Positions 32,430 through 44,561 of a DNA stretch of 64,000 nucleotides are shown here, in pieces; within the stretch, counting starts at the first letter, position 1, and every line of letters starts with the position of its first letter. Location of the stretch: contig CM053156.1 in the NCBI GenBank assembly GCA_028571685.1, positions 86,865,049 to 86,929,048 of the forward strand, given 5' to 3'. A model generated the notes under the pieces. That model had not been told where the DNA came from, searched no databases, and was given only the letters and a program-made list of their open reading frames with translations. A program made the translations under genes and the position numbers. The DNA comes from Heterohyrax brucei. Its lineage: Eukaryota; Chordata; Mammalia; Hyracoidea; Procaviidae.

Positions 32430-35400
32430 ACTAAATTCATACCTATCAAAAATTACATTGAATGTTAATGGGTTAAACACACCAATAAAGAAACAAAGAG
32501 TAGCAGAATGAATTAAAAAAGAACATAATTTGTCTATATACTGCTTACAAGCAACACACCTTAAAGATACAAACAAACTGAAACTCAAAGGTTGGAAAAA
32601 TATATACCAATCTAACAACATTCACAAAAGAACAGGAGTGGCAATATTAACTTCAGATACAATAGACTTGAAAGTAAAATCCACCACCAGTGGACAAGGA
32701 AGGTCACTATATATTGCTTAAAGTGTCAATACATCAGGAGGATATAACCATATTAAATATCTATGCACCCAACAACAGAGCTTCTACATACATCAGATGA
32801 ACTCTAACAACATTGAAAAGTGAGATAGCTCCACAATAACAGCAGGAGACTTCAACACATCACTTATGTTGATGGACAGAACATCCAGAATGAAGTTCAA
32901 TAAAGACACAGAAGATCCGAAAGCCACAATCAACCAACTTAACCCCATAAACATATATAGAAAACCCCACCCAACAACACACAAGTATACCTTATTTTCT
33001 AATGCACATGGAACATTTCCCAGAGTACAGCACATATTATGCCGTAAAGCAAGTCTTAACAAAATCCTGAGGACCAAAATAAATTTACTACAAGGTGTCT
33101 TTTCAGTCCATAAATCTATAAAAGTCAAAATCAATAGCAGAAGAAGCAAGGACAAAAAAGCAAACACATGGAAACTGAGTAACACTTTGCTCAAAGATTT
33201 CTGGGTTGTAGAAGAAATCAAGGACAGAGTAAAGAAATTCATAGAATCAAATGAGAATGAAAACACATGCAACCAGAATGTATGGAAGAGGACAAAAGCA
33301 GTGCTTAGAGGCCAATTTTTCTCAGTAAACGCACACATCCAAAAAGAAAGGCCCAAATCAAACAATTAACCCTACAATTCAAACAAGTAGAAAGAGCAAC
33401 AAAAGAACACCTCAAATGCCAGAAGAAATCAAATAATAAAAATTAGAGCATACCTAAATGAGAAAATGGAAAATCAACTGAGTAAGATCAAAAGCTGCTT
33501 TTTAAAAAAGAGATCAATGAAATCAACAAACCACTGGCCAAACTGACAAAAGAAAAACAGGAGAGAAAGCAAATAATTCAGATAACAAATGAGATGGATG
33601 ACATCACAACAGACCTAACTGAAATTAAAACAATCATAACAGAATACTATTTAAAAAAAAAAAAAAAAGTATTCTAATAGATTTGAAAACCTAGAAGGGA
33701 TGGAGAAATTTATAGAAATCTACTACCTACCAAAACTAACACAAAAAGAAATAGAACAACTTAATAAACACCTCACAAGAGATTGAAAAAGTAATTTAAA
33801 AACTGCCAGCCAAAAAAAGTGCTGGCCCCAGACAGCTTCACTGGAGAATGCTACCAAACTTTAAGAGAAGAGTTAACACTACTGTTACTAAAGGTATTTC
33901 AGAGCATAGAAAAGGATGGAATATTCCCAAATTCTTACTATTAATCTAGGATAACCCTGATACCAAAACTGGGTAAAGATAGCACAAAAAAGGAAAATTA
34001 AAGACCAATATCTCTCATGAATTTAGATGCAAAACCCTCAACAAAATTCCAGCCAGTAGAATTCAACAACATATCAAAAAAGTAACTCACCATGCCCAAG
34101 TGGATTCCTACCAGGGATGCAGGGATGGTTCACCATTGTGCCAGCCAATTAGACAAACAATTAATGTAGTCAACCGCATAAATAAAACAAAAGGTAAGAA
34201 TCACTTCATTTTATCAACTGATGCAGAAAAGGTATTTGACAAAATTCAAAACGCATTCATGTTAAAAATGCTGAGCAAAATAGGAATAGAAGGAAAGTCC
34301 TCAACATAATAAGGGGCATCTATGCAAAGCCAACAGCCAACATCATCCTAAATGGAGAGAGTCTGAAAGAATTCCCCCTGAGAATGTGGACCAACAAGGA
34401 TGCTCATTGTCACCACTTTCATTCAACACTGTGCTGGGGGTTCTAGCCAGAGCAATTAGACAACATAAATAAACAAAGGGCATCCAAATTGGTAAAGAAG
34501 AAGTAAAAGTATCTCTATGCACAGATGCTATGATCTTATTACACAGAAAACCTTAAAGAATCCACAAACCACTGGCACTAATAGAAGAGTTCAGCTAAGT
34601 ATCAAGATATAAGATTAACATATATAAATCAGTTGGATTCCTTTGCACCAACAAAGAAACCATTAAAGGGGAAATCATCACATCAATACCATTTACAATA
34701 GTCCCCAGGAAGATAAAATACTTAGGAATCAATCTAACCAGAGATGTAAAAGACCTACACAAAGAAAATTACAAGACTCTACTTCAAGAAACCAAAAGAG
34801 ACCTACATAAATGGAGAAACCTGTCTCGCTCATGGGAAGGAAGACTTAACATCATGAAAATATCTATTCTACCTAAAGTGATCTATAGACATGATGTAAT
34901 CTGAATACAAATTCCAGTGTCACTTTTTCATGACATGGTGAAACAAGTCACCAACTTCATATGGAAAGGGAAGTAAAGCACTACTGAAGAAGAACAAAGT
35001 GCAAGGTCTCACATTATCTGACTTTAGAACTTATTTCACTGCTGTGGTAGTCAAAACAGCAAAAACAGGTATATAGAGCAATGGAACAGAATAGACATTC
35101 CACATATAACATCATCTACCTATTAATAGCCGATACTTGATGAAAGCCCAAAGTCCATGGACTGGGGGAAAAAACAGTCTCCTCAACAAAAACAAGACTC
35201 ATCTCTTACACCACATAACATGTACAAAAACTAAATCAAAGATCTAAATACAAAATCCGAAATGTTAAATATCATGGAAGAAAAAAATAGACAATGCTGT
35301 CAGCCTTAATACACAGCATAAACAGAGTACAAGATACTGCCAACAATACACAAACACCAGAAGAGAAAATAGACAAATAGGAACTCCTAAAAAATCAAAC

Positions 35401-36180
35401 AGTTTAATCCAAAGACATCACCAAAAGAGTAAAAAGAGTACCTGCAGACTGGGAAAAAAATTTTGACAACCATGAATCTGATCTGTGTCTAACCTCCATT
35501 AACTACAAGGTACTGCAAAAGCTCAACAAGAATAAGACAAATAACCCAATTAAAAAATGGACAAAGATATGACGAGACACTTCACCAAAGAAGACATCCA
35601 AGCAGCTAAAAGATAAATGAGGAAATGCTCATGCTCATCAGCCATTAGAGAAATTCAGATCAAAACTACGAGATACCATCTCACCCCCAAAAGGCTGGCA
35701 ATAATCCAAGAAACACAAAACAATAAATGTTGGAGAGCTTGTAGAGAGACTGGAACTCTTTTACACAACTGGTGGGAGTGTAAAACGGTACAACCACATT
35801 GGAAATTAATTTGGTGATTTCTTAGAAAGCTAGAAGTAGAAAAACCACACTATCCAGCAATCCAGTTTCTTGGAATACATCCTAGAGAAATAAGGGCTGT
35901 CACACAAATAGATACATGCATGTCAGTGTTTATTACATCACTCTCCACAGTAACAAGAAGATGGAATCAACCTAGGTGCCAATCAAGAACCGAATGGTTA
36001 AGAAACTATGGTATATTCACATACAGGAACACTACTCAATGATAAAGAACAATGGTGATCTTGGGAAACATCTGATAACTTGGAGTTCTCCGGAAGACGT
36101 TATGCTGAGTGAAAGTAGTCATAAAAGGACAAGCATCATATGAGATCAACTATTAAAAGGACTCAAGAAAAGGTTTAAGT
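32430..36180 (+). pseudogene. L1 ORF2 (endonuclease/reverse transcriptase) remnant
   Basis: The endonuclease starts near 32437 (SYLSKITLNVNGLNTP). The motif normally read LQETHL is LQATHL here, with the Ala codon at 32551-32553, so a catalytic Glu is lost. The linker is open at 32866-33369. Reverse transcriptase motif A is present as [13 protein letters not shown] (about 34217). The catalytic YADD/FADD box is CTDA (34518-34529), with the second Asp replaced. The C-terminal cysteine region occurs at 35617-35817 (TLLHNWWECK). Frameshifts separate these blocks. The order and spacing match L1 ORF2. Confidence 0.82.
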
Positions 36181-37182
36181 ATAGAAGAAAATCGTCTTTG
36201 ATGGTTACCAGGGAGGTAAAGAAGGGGAGAGGTACTCATAGGTTAGATTGTAGACAGGAATTGGGTTAAGTGAAGGGAGCGACAGCACGCAGTATAAGGG
36301 AGATTAACACTGCTGGGCTACGCCAAAAGATAAGCGATTTTCCAAATAAAACCCAACATTTCAAAGGTCAGAGTAGCAGGGATAGGGGTCTGGGGGCCAT
36401 GGTTTCAGGGAACATCTAGGTCAATTGGCATAACTAAGTTTTTTTTAAAGAAAAATTTCTGCATCTCATTTTGGCAAGTGGCATCCAGTGTCTTAAAAGC
36501 TAGCAAGTTGCTATCTAAGTAGCATCAGTTGGTCTCAATCCACCTGGCACAGAGGAGGACGAAGGACATCAAAGACATGAGGAAATCATGAGCCCAGCAG
36601 AGAGAAGGGGCCATGTGTTGGGAGACTACATCAGCATGAGACCAGAAAAACTAGATGGTGCCTGGCCATCACCAATGACTACCGCAACAGGGAACATAAA
36701 GTAGAGTCCTTGACACAGTGAGAGAAAACTGAGGGTGCAGATCTAGAACTCTATTAAAAGACCAGACCTGATGTTCTGACATCTTGGAGGGGTCCCTGAG
36801 ACCATGGCCCCTGGACTCGCTGCTAGCCTGCTGCTGAAACCAGTACTGAAGCCAACTGTCCAGAAAGAGTGGACTGGACTATAATACGCAGAGTGATGCT
36901 GGTGTGCTCTAGGATGTAGTGTGTGCTTCTTGGCTTAAAGATATACACAGGGCTGTCAGAACTGCTCTGCTCTAGAGGTGGTGGGTGGTAGAGAGGAGGA
37001 GAGAGGAGTTGGTTAAATGACTACGGGAAGTTCAGGGTGGAGAGGAAGACTGCTGTCACAGAGTGAGGAGAGCAGCTACAGCTGCATAGAGGTGTGCGTG
37101 CCGGGTTTTAATGTGGCAAATTGTCTTGCACTGTAAACCTTCAGTTAAAGCACAATAAATTTTTTTTTTTTAAAAAAAAGAT

Positions 37183-37497
37183 GATTAGGGTGGGACTGTA
37201 ACACCCTTACCTAAGGTCCCCTCCCTGCTCTAATCTACATGGAGTTTCCCTGTAGTGTGCCTTATGTCACCTTTTATCCTACAAGACATGAAAGGAAAGG
37301 GAAGAAAGCTGAGCCAACCACCTCATAGCACCGAGAAAACAGCACTGAGAGCAGAGCATGTCCTTCCGACCTGAGGTTCCTTCACTGAGATGCCCTCAGA
37401 CCAGAGAAAGACTGATGCAACATGAGAATCTTCCTCCTAACTGACACAAACAGAGCGTGTTCCCTGAGAGCTAATGCCTTGGAATGTGACAGAATAT
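37183..37497 (+). mobile_element. LTR fragment, same family as the LTR at 21227
   Basis: Shares with 21227-21717 the succession TTAGGGTGGG...GGAGTTTCCCTG, then GAGCAGAG-GTCCTTC, then GACCTGAGGTTCCTT, and AAAGACTGATGCAA. The first third is missing; the near full-length L1 ends immediately to its left. The 3' end is lost or decayed near 37497. Confidence 0.72.
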
Positions 37498-37498
37498 A

Positions 37499-37538
37499 GT
37501 TTCTCTCTCTCTCTCTCTCTCTTTTTTTTTTTTTTTTA
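37499..37538. repeat. (CT)n followed by poly(T)
   Basis: About ten CT units followed by an uninterrupted T run. On the minus strand this is an A tail next to GA repeats, which may mark a lost retroposon tail. Confidence 0.85.
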
Positions 37539-37861
37539 CCAAAAAGAAAGAAACTAAAAAACAAAAGAGAACTGAGAAGAATTCATAATTTGTTAGAAAA
37601 ATAAGACTGCTTAGCAAGACAGCTGGATGCAAGTAATCAATGTACAAAAATCAATTGCATTTTTTACCAGTCACAAATAACTGAGGGGAAAAAAACAATC
37701 AGTTACTATTTTCCACTGCATTAAAAGTATAAGGTACTTAGAAAGAAATAGTATAAAAGGTACCAAAGTCATGTTTGGAGAACAGAAAACTTGATTAAAT
37801 GGAGAACATAACATTTTATTAAAAGACAGTGGAGAAATAGTTTCTTGGTTTTCACAAAATG

Positions 37862-38040
37862 TTCAATGCTTGACTGCTGAGAGGTTGCCAGTTTGAACCC
37901 ACTCAGAGGTACCCTGAAAGTCAGGCCTGGCAGTCTCCTTCTGAAAGACTCCAGCCTTGATAATCTGATGGAGAGCTTCTGCTCTGCAAACACACGGTCG
38001 CCATGAGTTGTGACCAACAGCAACCAACAACCACCAACAG
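37862..38040 (+). mobile_element. AfroSINE-type SINE, long form
   Basis: GAGAGGTTGCCAGTTTGAAC is the box B region. The middle block contains GGCCTGGCAGTCTCCTTCTG. The tail reads GGTCGCCATGAGTTGTGACC and ends in CAACAACC. Confidence 0.82.
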
Positions 38041-38195
38041 TGTAGCAAGTTACCCTAAACTAAGAGATTTAAAAGACAGTAAAGTTGATACAGCTAAAAC
38101 AAAATACATACTCAGATAGGAAATATCAAAAGATGTCTCGTCTCTCAAAACTGATCCACAAATACAATCAATTTCAGTCAAAATACCCATAACCC

Positions 38196-38355
38196 AAACC
38201 CACACCAAACCCACTACTATCGAGTCTATTCTGACTCATAATGACCCTACAACACAGTGCGGAACTGCTTCCTAGAGTTTCCAAGGAGTGCCTGGTAGAC
38301 TTGAACTGCCGACTTTTGGGTTACCAGCTTAACCACTACGCCACCAGGGTTTCCA
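38196..38355 (-). mobile_element. AfroSINE-type SINE, short form
   Basis: Plus strand: the tail CCACTACTATCGAGTCTATT, then AGAGTTTCCAAGGAGTGCCT, then CTTGAACTGCCGACTTTTGG (box B complement), and the head CGCCACCAGGGTTTCC. Well preserved. Confidence 0.88.
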
Positions 38356-38960
38356 AAATACCAATAGATAATTCTAATTTTTTAGAATCTTACAGGATGT
38401 CGGTAAAATTTACATGAAGAAGCAAAGGAGTCAGGAATAGCAGGAGACTCTTGAAAAAAAACAAGCTACAGGGAAGGGTCCTACTAGAGATCAAAATTTA
38501 CTGAAAGAGTAATTGCAAACTTATTTTCTGTCAAAAGATAAACGAATAGACCACAAGAACAGAGCAGACAGCTCAGAGGACGCACGCAGTTGAGAAGCTT
38601 CCTGTGGGGCACAAGTGCTGCTCACAGGGACAGGACAAGGACCCATGTGGGAAAGAAAACGACCTTTGCATCCTTTCCTCACAGCACCCTAAACCCAACT
38701 CCAGTGGATTCAAGACTTGAGTGTGAAAGGAAGAAGGCTATAGGTTTTCAGAAGAAAAGGCAGAAGAGCCATGGGATGACTTCCTGACGGTGGAGGAGTT
38801 CTTAAACAAGACCCCAAAGGTGCTCTAACTGAGAGACAAGCTGACCAACAGGACAACATGACATTTATGAATTTCTGTTCCTCAGACAGTAACAGAACAA
38901 ACAATTTTAAAGAAAAAAAAAAGCTGCAGATTAGGGGGAAGTATCTGTGGCATACACCAT

Positions 38961-39764
38961 TGCCTTGGACACCTGTCACAGGATAGCAACGACAGGTGAC
39001 GTCTCTTTGTGCAGTGTCTGACCCATAGGAGAAGCTCACCCCATGTTCATGATTCCAGCTGCAACACAGAACAAGAAGTGCTTGGCCTTGTCATACTGGC
39101 AATGACATGGCCCTTGGCTATGGTCCCAGCAACCCTGAAGTCCTCAGCCACCACAGGGCCTGCAGCCCTGAACCCCACCCTCTGCACGTCTGCTCCCTGA
39201 CTCTGTCCTGGGCTCATACAGCCCCGTCTCTCGTGTCCCATGCTGCCAAAGAGCACCAGGTGCCAGACAGCGGCAGACAGCCGTGCAGGGGGCTGGCATA
39301 CTAGGGGCTGGAGCGACATGCCCGCTTTACAACCACTGTTATGACCAGGAGAAGACAAGAGGCATTTTGTTGAGTCCCGCTGCCTCAAGGTTCATGAGTT
39401 CAGGTTGGCTCTACATGGAAATTTTAGTGTGTGCAGTTACTGGCTTTTATTTAGCAATAACCCAAGCCAGGCCTGGGTCAGGCATAGGAGACACAAAGGA
39501 GGTGACGGGGGGCCATTGTGCCAGGAAGGTGCAGGTCCTGTCCGGGAGGGACCTCAGATAAATCCTGCTGAGGCAGAGGGTGTGAGGTGGGTGCTCACCA
39601 CTGCTCGCAGGCATGTTCTGGGCTGGGAGCAGCAGGAAGCCTGGTCCCTGTGACCCAATCAGGGAGACAGACAGTTCAAACCATCTCGTGGGTGGGAATA
39701 TACTGACCAACACAGACACTTACAAACAACAGGTCCCTCTGAGAAGGGGCAGCAAAGAAGGAGG
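38961..39764. other. No element recognised
   Basis: GC-rich unique-looking DNA. Overlapping frames on both strands at 39047-39719 are typical of GC-rich non-coding sequence and show no domain. Confidence 0.4.
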
Positions 39765-40190
39765 TCTGCCTGGTGTTGGAGGGCTTAGGGGAAGTGATCC
39801 AGGGGACAGCTCAGGTGGGGCCTTTCAGGACTGAGGGCATGATATGTGCAAAGGCCCTGAGGAGGGGTCCAGCTGGGCACGTTTGAGGAAAGTTAGGAAG
39901 CTGATGAGGCTGGACATACACAATGGGGGCAAGGGAGAAACAGACCGGGGGGCTATGGCTGGGACAGTCCTGGAGGCTCGGGCTGGAAGCCCCTACCTGC
40001 AGCCATCAAGTCGATTCCAACTCACAGTTACCCCATAGGACGGAGTAGAGCAGCCCAAAGATTTCCAAGAAGCACCTCGTAACCACTGTCACCAGGATTT
40101 CCCCAGAAGACCTTGGAGGGTGTTAAAGGCAGACACAGCTGGGGGACCACGAGGCTGTAGGGTGGACAGTGGTGTGGCAGGGCAGGAAGA
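39765..40190 (+). mobile_element. Ancient interspersed repeat, family uncertain
   Basis: Contains a pattern common to old mammalian repeats (ATGTGCAAAGGCCCTGAGG at 39844, then GGAAGCTGATGAGGCTGG at 39896). It is interrupted by a SINE at 39992-40105 and resumes as GACCTTGGAGGGTGTTAAAG. I recognise the pattern but cannot name the family with confidence. Confidence 0.4.
39992..40105 (-). mobile_element. AfroSINE-type SINE, shortened
   Basis: Plus strand: GCCATCAAGTCGATTCCAAC (tail), ACCCCATAGGACGGAGTAGA, TTTCCAAGAAGCACC, then a deletion of the box B area, and the head CACTGTCACCAGGATTTCC. Confidence 0.82.
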
Positions 40191-40211
40191 CTCTTCAGGA
40201 GGTCACCTGGG

Positions 40212-40885
40212 TGTCCAGGCAGGAAAGATCAGGTGTCAACCAGTTCTTTCTGGTGTAATGAGTCTGTGTATTCTTTCCATCTTCTTTTGATGCTTCCTGA
40301 GTCATTGAATATTTTTCCCATAGAATCCGTCACTATCACAACCCCAGGCTTGAATATTTTTACTCACTTCTTTCAGCAGGAGAAATGCAAAATATGTTTT
40401 TCTACCTCCAGCTCTTTGCACATGTCATTATAATACTTTAGTTGGTCTTCTGAGCAGCCTTTTGAAATCTTCTGTTCTATTCTTCTACTTCGTCATTTCT
40501 TCCTTTAGCTTTAGCTACCTCATGTTGAAGAGCAAGTTTCAGTGTCTCTTCTGACAGCCAGTTCGGCCTTTTCTTTCTTTCCTGTATCTTAATGACCTCT
40601 TGCTTTCTTCACAGGTGATATCTTTGATGTCATTCTACAACTCATCCGGTCTTCTGTCATTAGGTTTCACGGCATCAAGTCTGTTCCCGAAATGGCCTCG
40701 AAACTCAGGAGGAGTGTACTGAAAGCGGTACTTTGACTCTCACGGACTTGTTCTAATTTTCTTCAGGTTCGGTTGGAACTTCCCGATGAGCAGTTGGTGG
40801 TCTGTGCTGCAGTAGGCACCTGGTCTTGTTCTGACTGATGATCGCGAGCTTTTCCATTGTCTCTTTAAGATAATTTCACCTCTTT
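40212..40885 (-). mobile_element. RTE LINE middle fragment
   Basis: The reverse complement covers the end of the endonuclease (complement of the TCTGACTGATGATCGCG area near 40830) and the lysine-rich linker up to the segment before the reverse transcriptase (near 40220). It is homologous to 12130-12710 and 50100-50700. Both element ends are missing. No target duplication was identified. Confidence 0.8.
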
Positions 40886-41584
40886 CTTTTTTCCTTTTTT
40901 AAGAAGGCAGCCACCGGAAAATTTTCAATTACATAGATAGCTGGAATTGTTAACCCGTGAAAGCCAGAACCTGCGTAAGGTGGAAACTTGTCAGAGAAGG
41001 AAGACGCAAATATTTTCCACTAACACGAGCAGTAGCCAAGTAATGACTGCACTCTGTCAAAGGCAGGAAACTTCAAGATCCAGAAAAACAGGGCAGTTTG
41101 TTGAGGTCTGGCTCTCACAGGTTTGCTGCATTCCTCTGGATGGTGCTGACTTACGGGGCTGTGGCTTGAGAAGAGGTCAAGGAACAGCCAGGGTACAGGG
41201 GCAAGACTGCACATAAGCGGGGAGAGCTGGGTGGGCCCAACCTGGAGCTGGCACCCCACCATTGTAGGGAAGGGAGCAGGAGAGGGTGGTGGGCCCAGCT
41301 CCTGAGGGGAAGGAGGGTCCCTGTGGAGGAGGAGGCAGGATGGGAGGGGAGCTGGGAAACTTTTGGGAGGGGTTAGGGGTCTGGAGGCTCTTAGGGGCAC
41401 GGGAGACCTGCCAGGCAGTACCAAGGACATAGGGTTAATCCAGTGTGGACTAACCAGGGTCCCCTCTAACGCACCAGGCTTGCCAGAAGTGGCCAGTGAG
41501 ATGAGAAGGTGGCACCAATGCCAAGTGCCGTGCGGTCAGCCCCAGCTCCCAGTGAGCCCTGGCGTGTCAGGGTGCAACCCTGAT
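40886..41584. other. No element recognised
   Basis: GC-rich, unique-looking sequence. Opposing frames at 41020-41430 (minus) and 41363-42007 (plus) lack domains. Confidence 0.4.
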
Positions 41585-41705
41585 CCACAGTGTTTCCAAA
41601 GTTGTCTTTCTGGAAGGAGATTGCCAGGCCTTTCTTTTAAGGATTCTGGGTGGACTTCAATCTCCAGCCTTTCGCTCAGCAGCTATCCAGGGACTGTCTA
41701 CTCTC
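41585..41705 (-). mobile_element. AfroSINE-type SINE fragment, long form
   Basis: CAGTGTTTCCAAAGTTGTCT, GGAAGGAGATTGCCAGGCCT and TGGACTTCAATCTCCAGCCT match the middle and box B region of the reverse-oriented long-form SINE. Tail and head are decayed. Confidence 0.6.
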
Positions 41706-42305
41706 ATGTTCTCAATATTCAAAACAAAACAAACACAACAAAATACAGGTGGATCCCAGTGGCCCTCAGCAACCCCCTCCCCCTGCTCCCCTTCCTAGCA
41801 GGGCCCCCCAGGACCATCAGTGTACCTTTCCAGACTTTTCCTTTTATTATTTTTTTCAGTAGAGGCACACACATAAACATATGTGCTTGGTGGAGGCACA
41901 GGGAGACACAAACTGGTTTTAAAATAAAATTTAAATCCTTGTTTTGGAGAAAACACTGCCTAATGAAAATTATGTTTCGGAATAGACGGAGGCGTTCTTT
42001 GTGCTAAGCACAGTGTCCTTTGCCTCATTTGCAATGGAAAAGTCTCTTGTTTCCAGCAAAAAAAAAAAAAATTATTAAGCAGCCTTACAATACAAACCAC
42101 ATTTTCCAGTTCAGTAGCTCGGAGGGCAGCCAAGCAGAGACCTTGTAAACCAGCTTCAAAAGTGCCTCGCTCGCGAATGAAATTTGTTCGCGGAGGCAGC
42201 ATGATAATCAGGTGCCGGTTGTGGCAGACTGGAAATTTTTGCCTCTGAAATGAACGCCTTCAGTAATTGGGGGGCCTGTTGAGGGAGGCTGGAATGCCAC
42301 TTCAA
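41706..42305. other. Repeat-free DNA, possibly conserved non-coding
   Basis: The 41880-42290 part has no repeat signature and shows dense, non-simple motifs (TAATGAAAATTATGTTTCGG, CTCGCTCGCGAATGAAATTT). A pure A run sits at 42059-42072. Conservation cannot be judged from this sequence alone. Confidence 0.25.
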
Positions 42306-42520
42306 GATTCCCTGGTGGCGCAACAGCTAAGCACTCAGCTGAGGAGCCAAAGGCTAGTGGCTTGAACCCACAGCTGCTTGGCTAGGGAGAGATGGGGACA
42401 CCGGCCACCAGCAGGACAACAGCCTGACAAACCACCGGCGGGCGGGGGCAGTGCACCTCTGTCCCGTGGGGTTGCTGTGAGTCGAAATCGGCTCAACAGC
42501 ACCCGATGGCCACAATCGTG
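42306..42520 (+). mobile_element. AfroSINE-type SINE, long form
   Basis: Head TTCCCTGGTGGCGCAACAGC (box A), GTGGCTTGAACCCACAGCTG (box B), the middle block, and the tail GTTGCTGTGAGTCGAAATCG followed by GCTCAACAGCACC. Confidence 0.87.
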
Positions 42521-43639
42521 ACAATGCCCACAATGACACCAACAGGGACAGCAGTCTTAAGGACAGCAACAGTGACCACGGTTCCGGCGAGTTCACAGGA
42601 CCTCATCCCCTGAAGGCAAAGAAGAGGATTCTGCTCACATCCTTGGTGCCCCCAGGAAAGCAGGCCATGCACTGCTCGTCCGGGTGGGGGTGTGGGGACA
42701 CGCACGTGACCTGGAGGGACTGAGCCAGCTGTAGAAGAAGGCCACTGGCAGGCCATCTGCCCTGGCCACCAGGTCTGTCTGGGCCTCGGACTGGCTGAGT
42801 CCACGCTGCCCGTCCCGATTGCCTCAGTGTCTTGGCCCACAGGCTCTCCATCAGCAGTGCTTCCAGGCCGTGGCACCTCTTCCCTCAGGCAGAAGCCCCT
42901 TGTCTTTGATAACTCAGGGAAGCCAGCCACTCCATGCCAGCCACCAGCTACAGGAGCCCTTCCCAGCCCCTGGCCACTGCTCTGGGCTGGCTGAGTCTGT
43001 TGGCAGCTCGCACACACCCGCTGGCCTCTATGAGCCTTTCCTGGAGCCTCGTCACTGGCCAGTGCCCACCCGGGTGACTGGTCTGTGTCAGGCTGCAGAG
43101 CCCGCTAGCGCCTTGTGACCTCGCCTGACTCAGTTAACTGGGGCACAGATCAGGCTGCTGTGACCCAGTGTTTCCGCCTCACACCCAAGGTTTAAAGAAT
43201 TCTGTTTCACTGCAAAATAAAGCTTGCAGGTAACAAAAAAAAATGACTTCATTGTGAACCTCACCAAAAATCACCACATGGTGTTCATCTCCTTCAACTG
43301 CGGCCCCCACCCGTCCCCAGAACAGAGCCACTACAAGTTGGAGTGGACTTCATGGCACGTAACCACCCCACCTCCACCACGGTGTTCCACCGTGGGGGTT
43401 AACAAAACGGGTCCACCTGGCCATTCACTGCATTGTGTCGCTACAGGTTACCTCCCCCGTCACCCCCTCCCTTTATGGCTCCAGCTTTGGCAAGGGTGTT
43501 TCGTGGGTCGTGTTCAGTCTGTTCTGGGCTGTGAGTGACCTGGACTGGGCATGTGGAGCACAGATGGGATTCACCTTGTGCAGTGCACAACCTGCCCAGC
43601 AGTGCATGCGAGCCTGGCAACCCCGGTCTTCATCTACTG
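42521..43639. other. No element recognised
   Basis: GC-rich DNA with many overlapping frames on both strands (for example 42493-43017 minus, 42819-43118 plus). None has a recognisable domain, and the minus frame starts inside the SINE. Confidence 0.4.
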
Positions 43640-44340
43640 TCTCCCGGACTCTTGCATCCCGTCATCATCCAAGCCCTTTCATCTGGGAGGCCTCCTTGAT
43701 CCTCTCTGTATTTATCTCTCATCTAATCCCTCAGCCAAGCTTGGCTGCTCTGCTCCCACCCATATCTGGGAATGGGTGGGATAGTTCACCTCTCTCTCCC
43801 CTCACTGACATGCAGCCCAGCCTCCACCTCTGCCTTTCAGCCACTCATTCTCTACCCACCCTGAGAATCTGAAAACCTGCCACTGGCTTCACCAAATCTT
43901 GGAAGCTACAATCTCATTCACAACCCCATCCCTGACTGGCCTCTGAGCGCAGTCTTGTGGACCCCAGAGCCGGCACCCTGGCTTTCCTTCCAACTGCTCA
44001 GCAGACCAAGCTCCTTCAGTCTCAGCCCCTCCGCACCCACTACGCCTCCTTAGATTCCCGCCCACCCAGATCCTCATCTGGGTCCTTCCTGCCTCAGAGG
44101 AGGCAGCTCCAGTGCCAGTCCTCAGAGAGGAACCCTTTTGTCACTGCAGGATAGCCCTGCCTCCCATCACTGCCCACTATCACCACTTGCCATTGCCTGT
44201 TTATTTTGTTATTGGCTGTTGGTCCCACTTCCAACTAGAATGGGAGCCCCCTGCCTCTTCTGTCCACTGCTGTGTCCCTGTGTAGAAAACAGCACCTGAC
44301 TTTTAGCAGGCGTCCACTGAATGCCCTCTGAGTTATGTGA
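43640..44340 (+). mobile_element. L2-like LINE 3' region
   Basis: A long, diverged L2 pattern: GGCCTCCTTGATCCTCTCTG (43690), the TGCCCACTATCACCACTTGC-type block (44171), TGTTTATTTTGTTATTGGCT, and ACTAGAATGGGAGCCCCCTG. It ends with a CAGCACCTGACTTTTAGCAGG-like tail. The frames inside are not genes. Confidence 0.6.
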
Positions 44341-44561
44341 AGTTATGCAAAAAGCCTGTAAACACAAGCTCATTCACTTAAACTCACCTAAATTAGGATT
44401 TGAAGTAGAGAGAGAAAGAAGTCTGCTTTCGTATTTACACAAGATAAAAAAAAAGGCAACAACTTTCTAAGCAACTTATCTCTGTAAAAAGGGGCCATTT
44501 CATTCAAGCGGTCCAGCAGCCCTGGACTAAGAGGCCATACATGTGCCCAGGGGATGAACGT

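Larger units (their letters stand above)
30335..37172 (+). mobile_element. Near full-length L1, inactive
   Basis: About 6.8 kb. The 5' UTR covers 30335-31040 and is homologous to the 5' UTR at 5029-5988 on the other strand, lacking roughly the first 30 bases. ORF1 remnants lie at 31040-32280, and ORF2 runs from about 32430 to 36180 (separate entry). The 3' UTR ends TTCAGTTAAAGCACAATAAA and an A/T-rich tail at 37172. A SINE tail fragment sits at 32203-32257. No convincing target duplication was found; the right flank is the LTR piece at 37183. Many frameshifts rule out activity. Confidence 0.85.
37565..38960 (+). mobile_element. Old L1 ORF2 fragment with two SINEs
   Basis: Forward-strand diverged L1 ORF2: AAAAATCAATTGCATTTTTT, AAGGTACTTAGAAAGAAATA and TTACATGAAGAAGCAAAGGA match successive parts of the mammalian L1 ORF2 reverse transcriptase and downstream region. 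It is interrupted by SINEs at 37862-38040 and 38196-38355. It lies downstream of, and could be the continuation of, the old L1 broken off at 28400. Confidence 0.6.

Noticed and set aside
41363..42007. Open frame of 214 codons
   Set aside because: Runs through a SINE remnant (41585-41705) and repeat-free AT-rich sequence with no domain; chance frame.
42493..43017. 174-residue minus-strand frame
   Set aside because: It begins in a SINE and lies in GC-rich DNA with competing frames; no domain.
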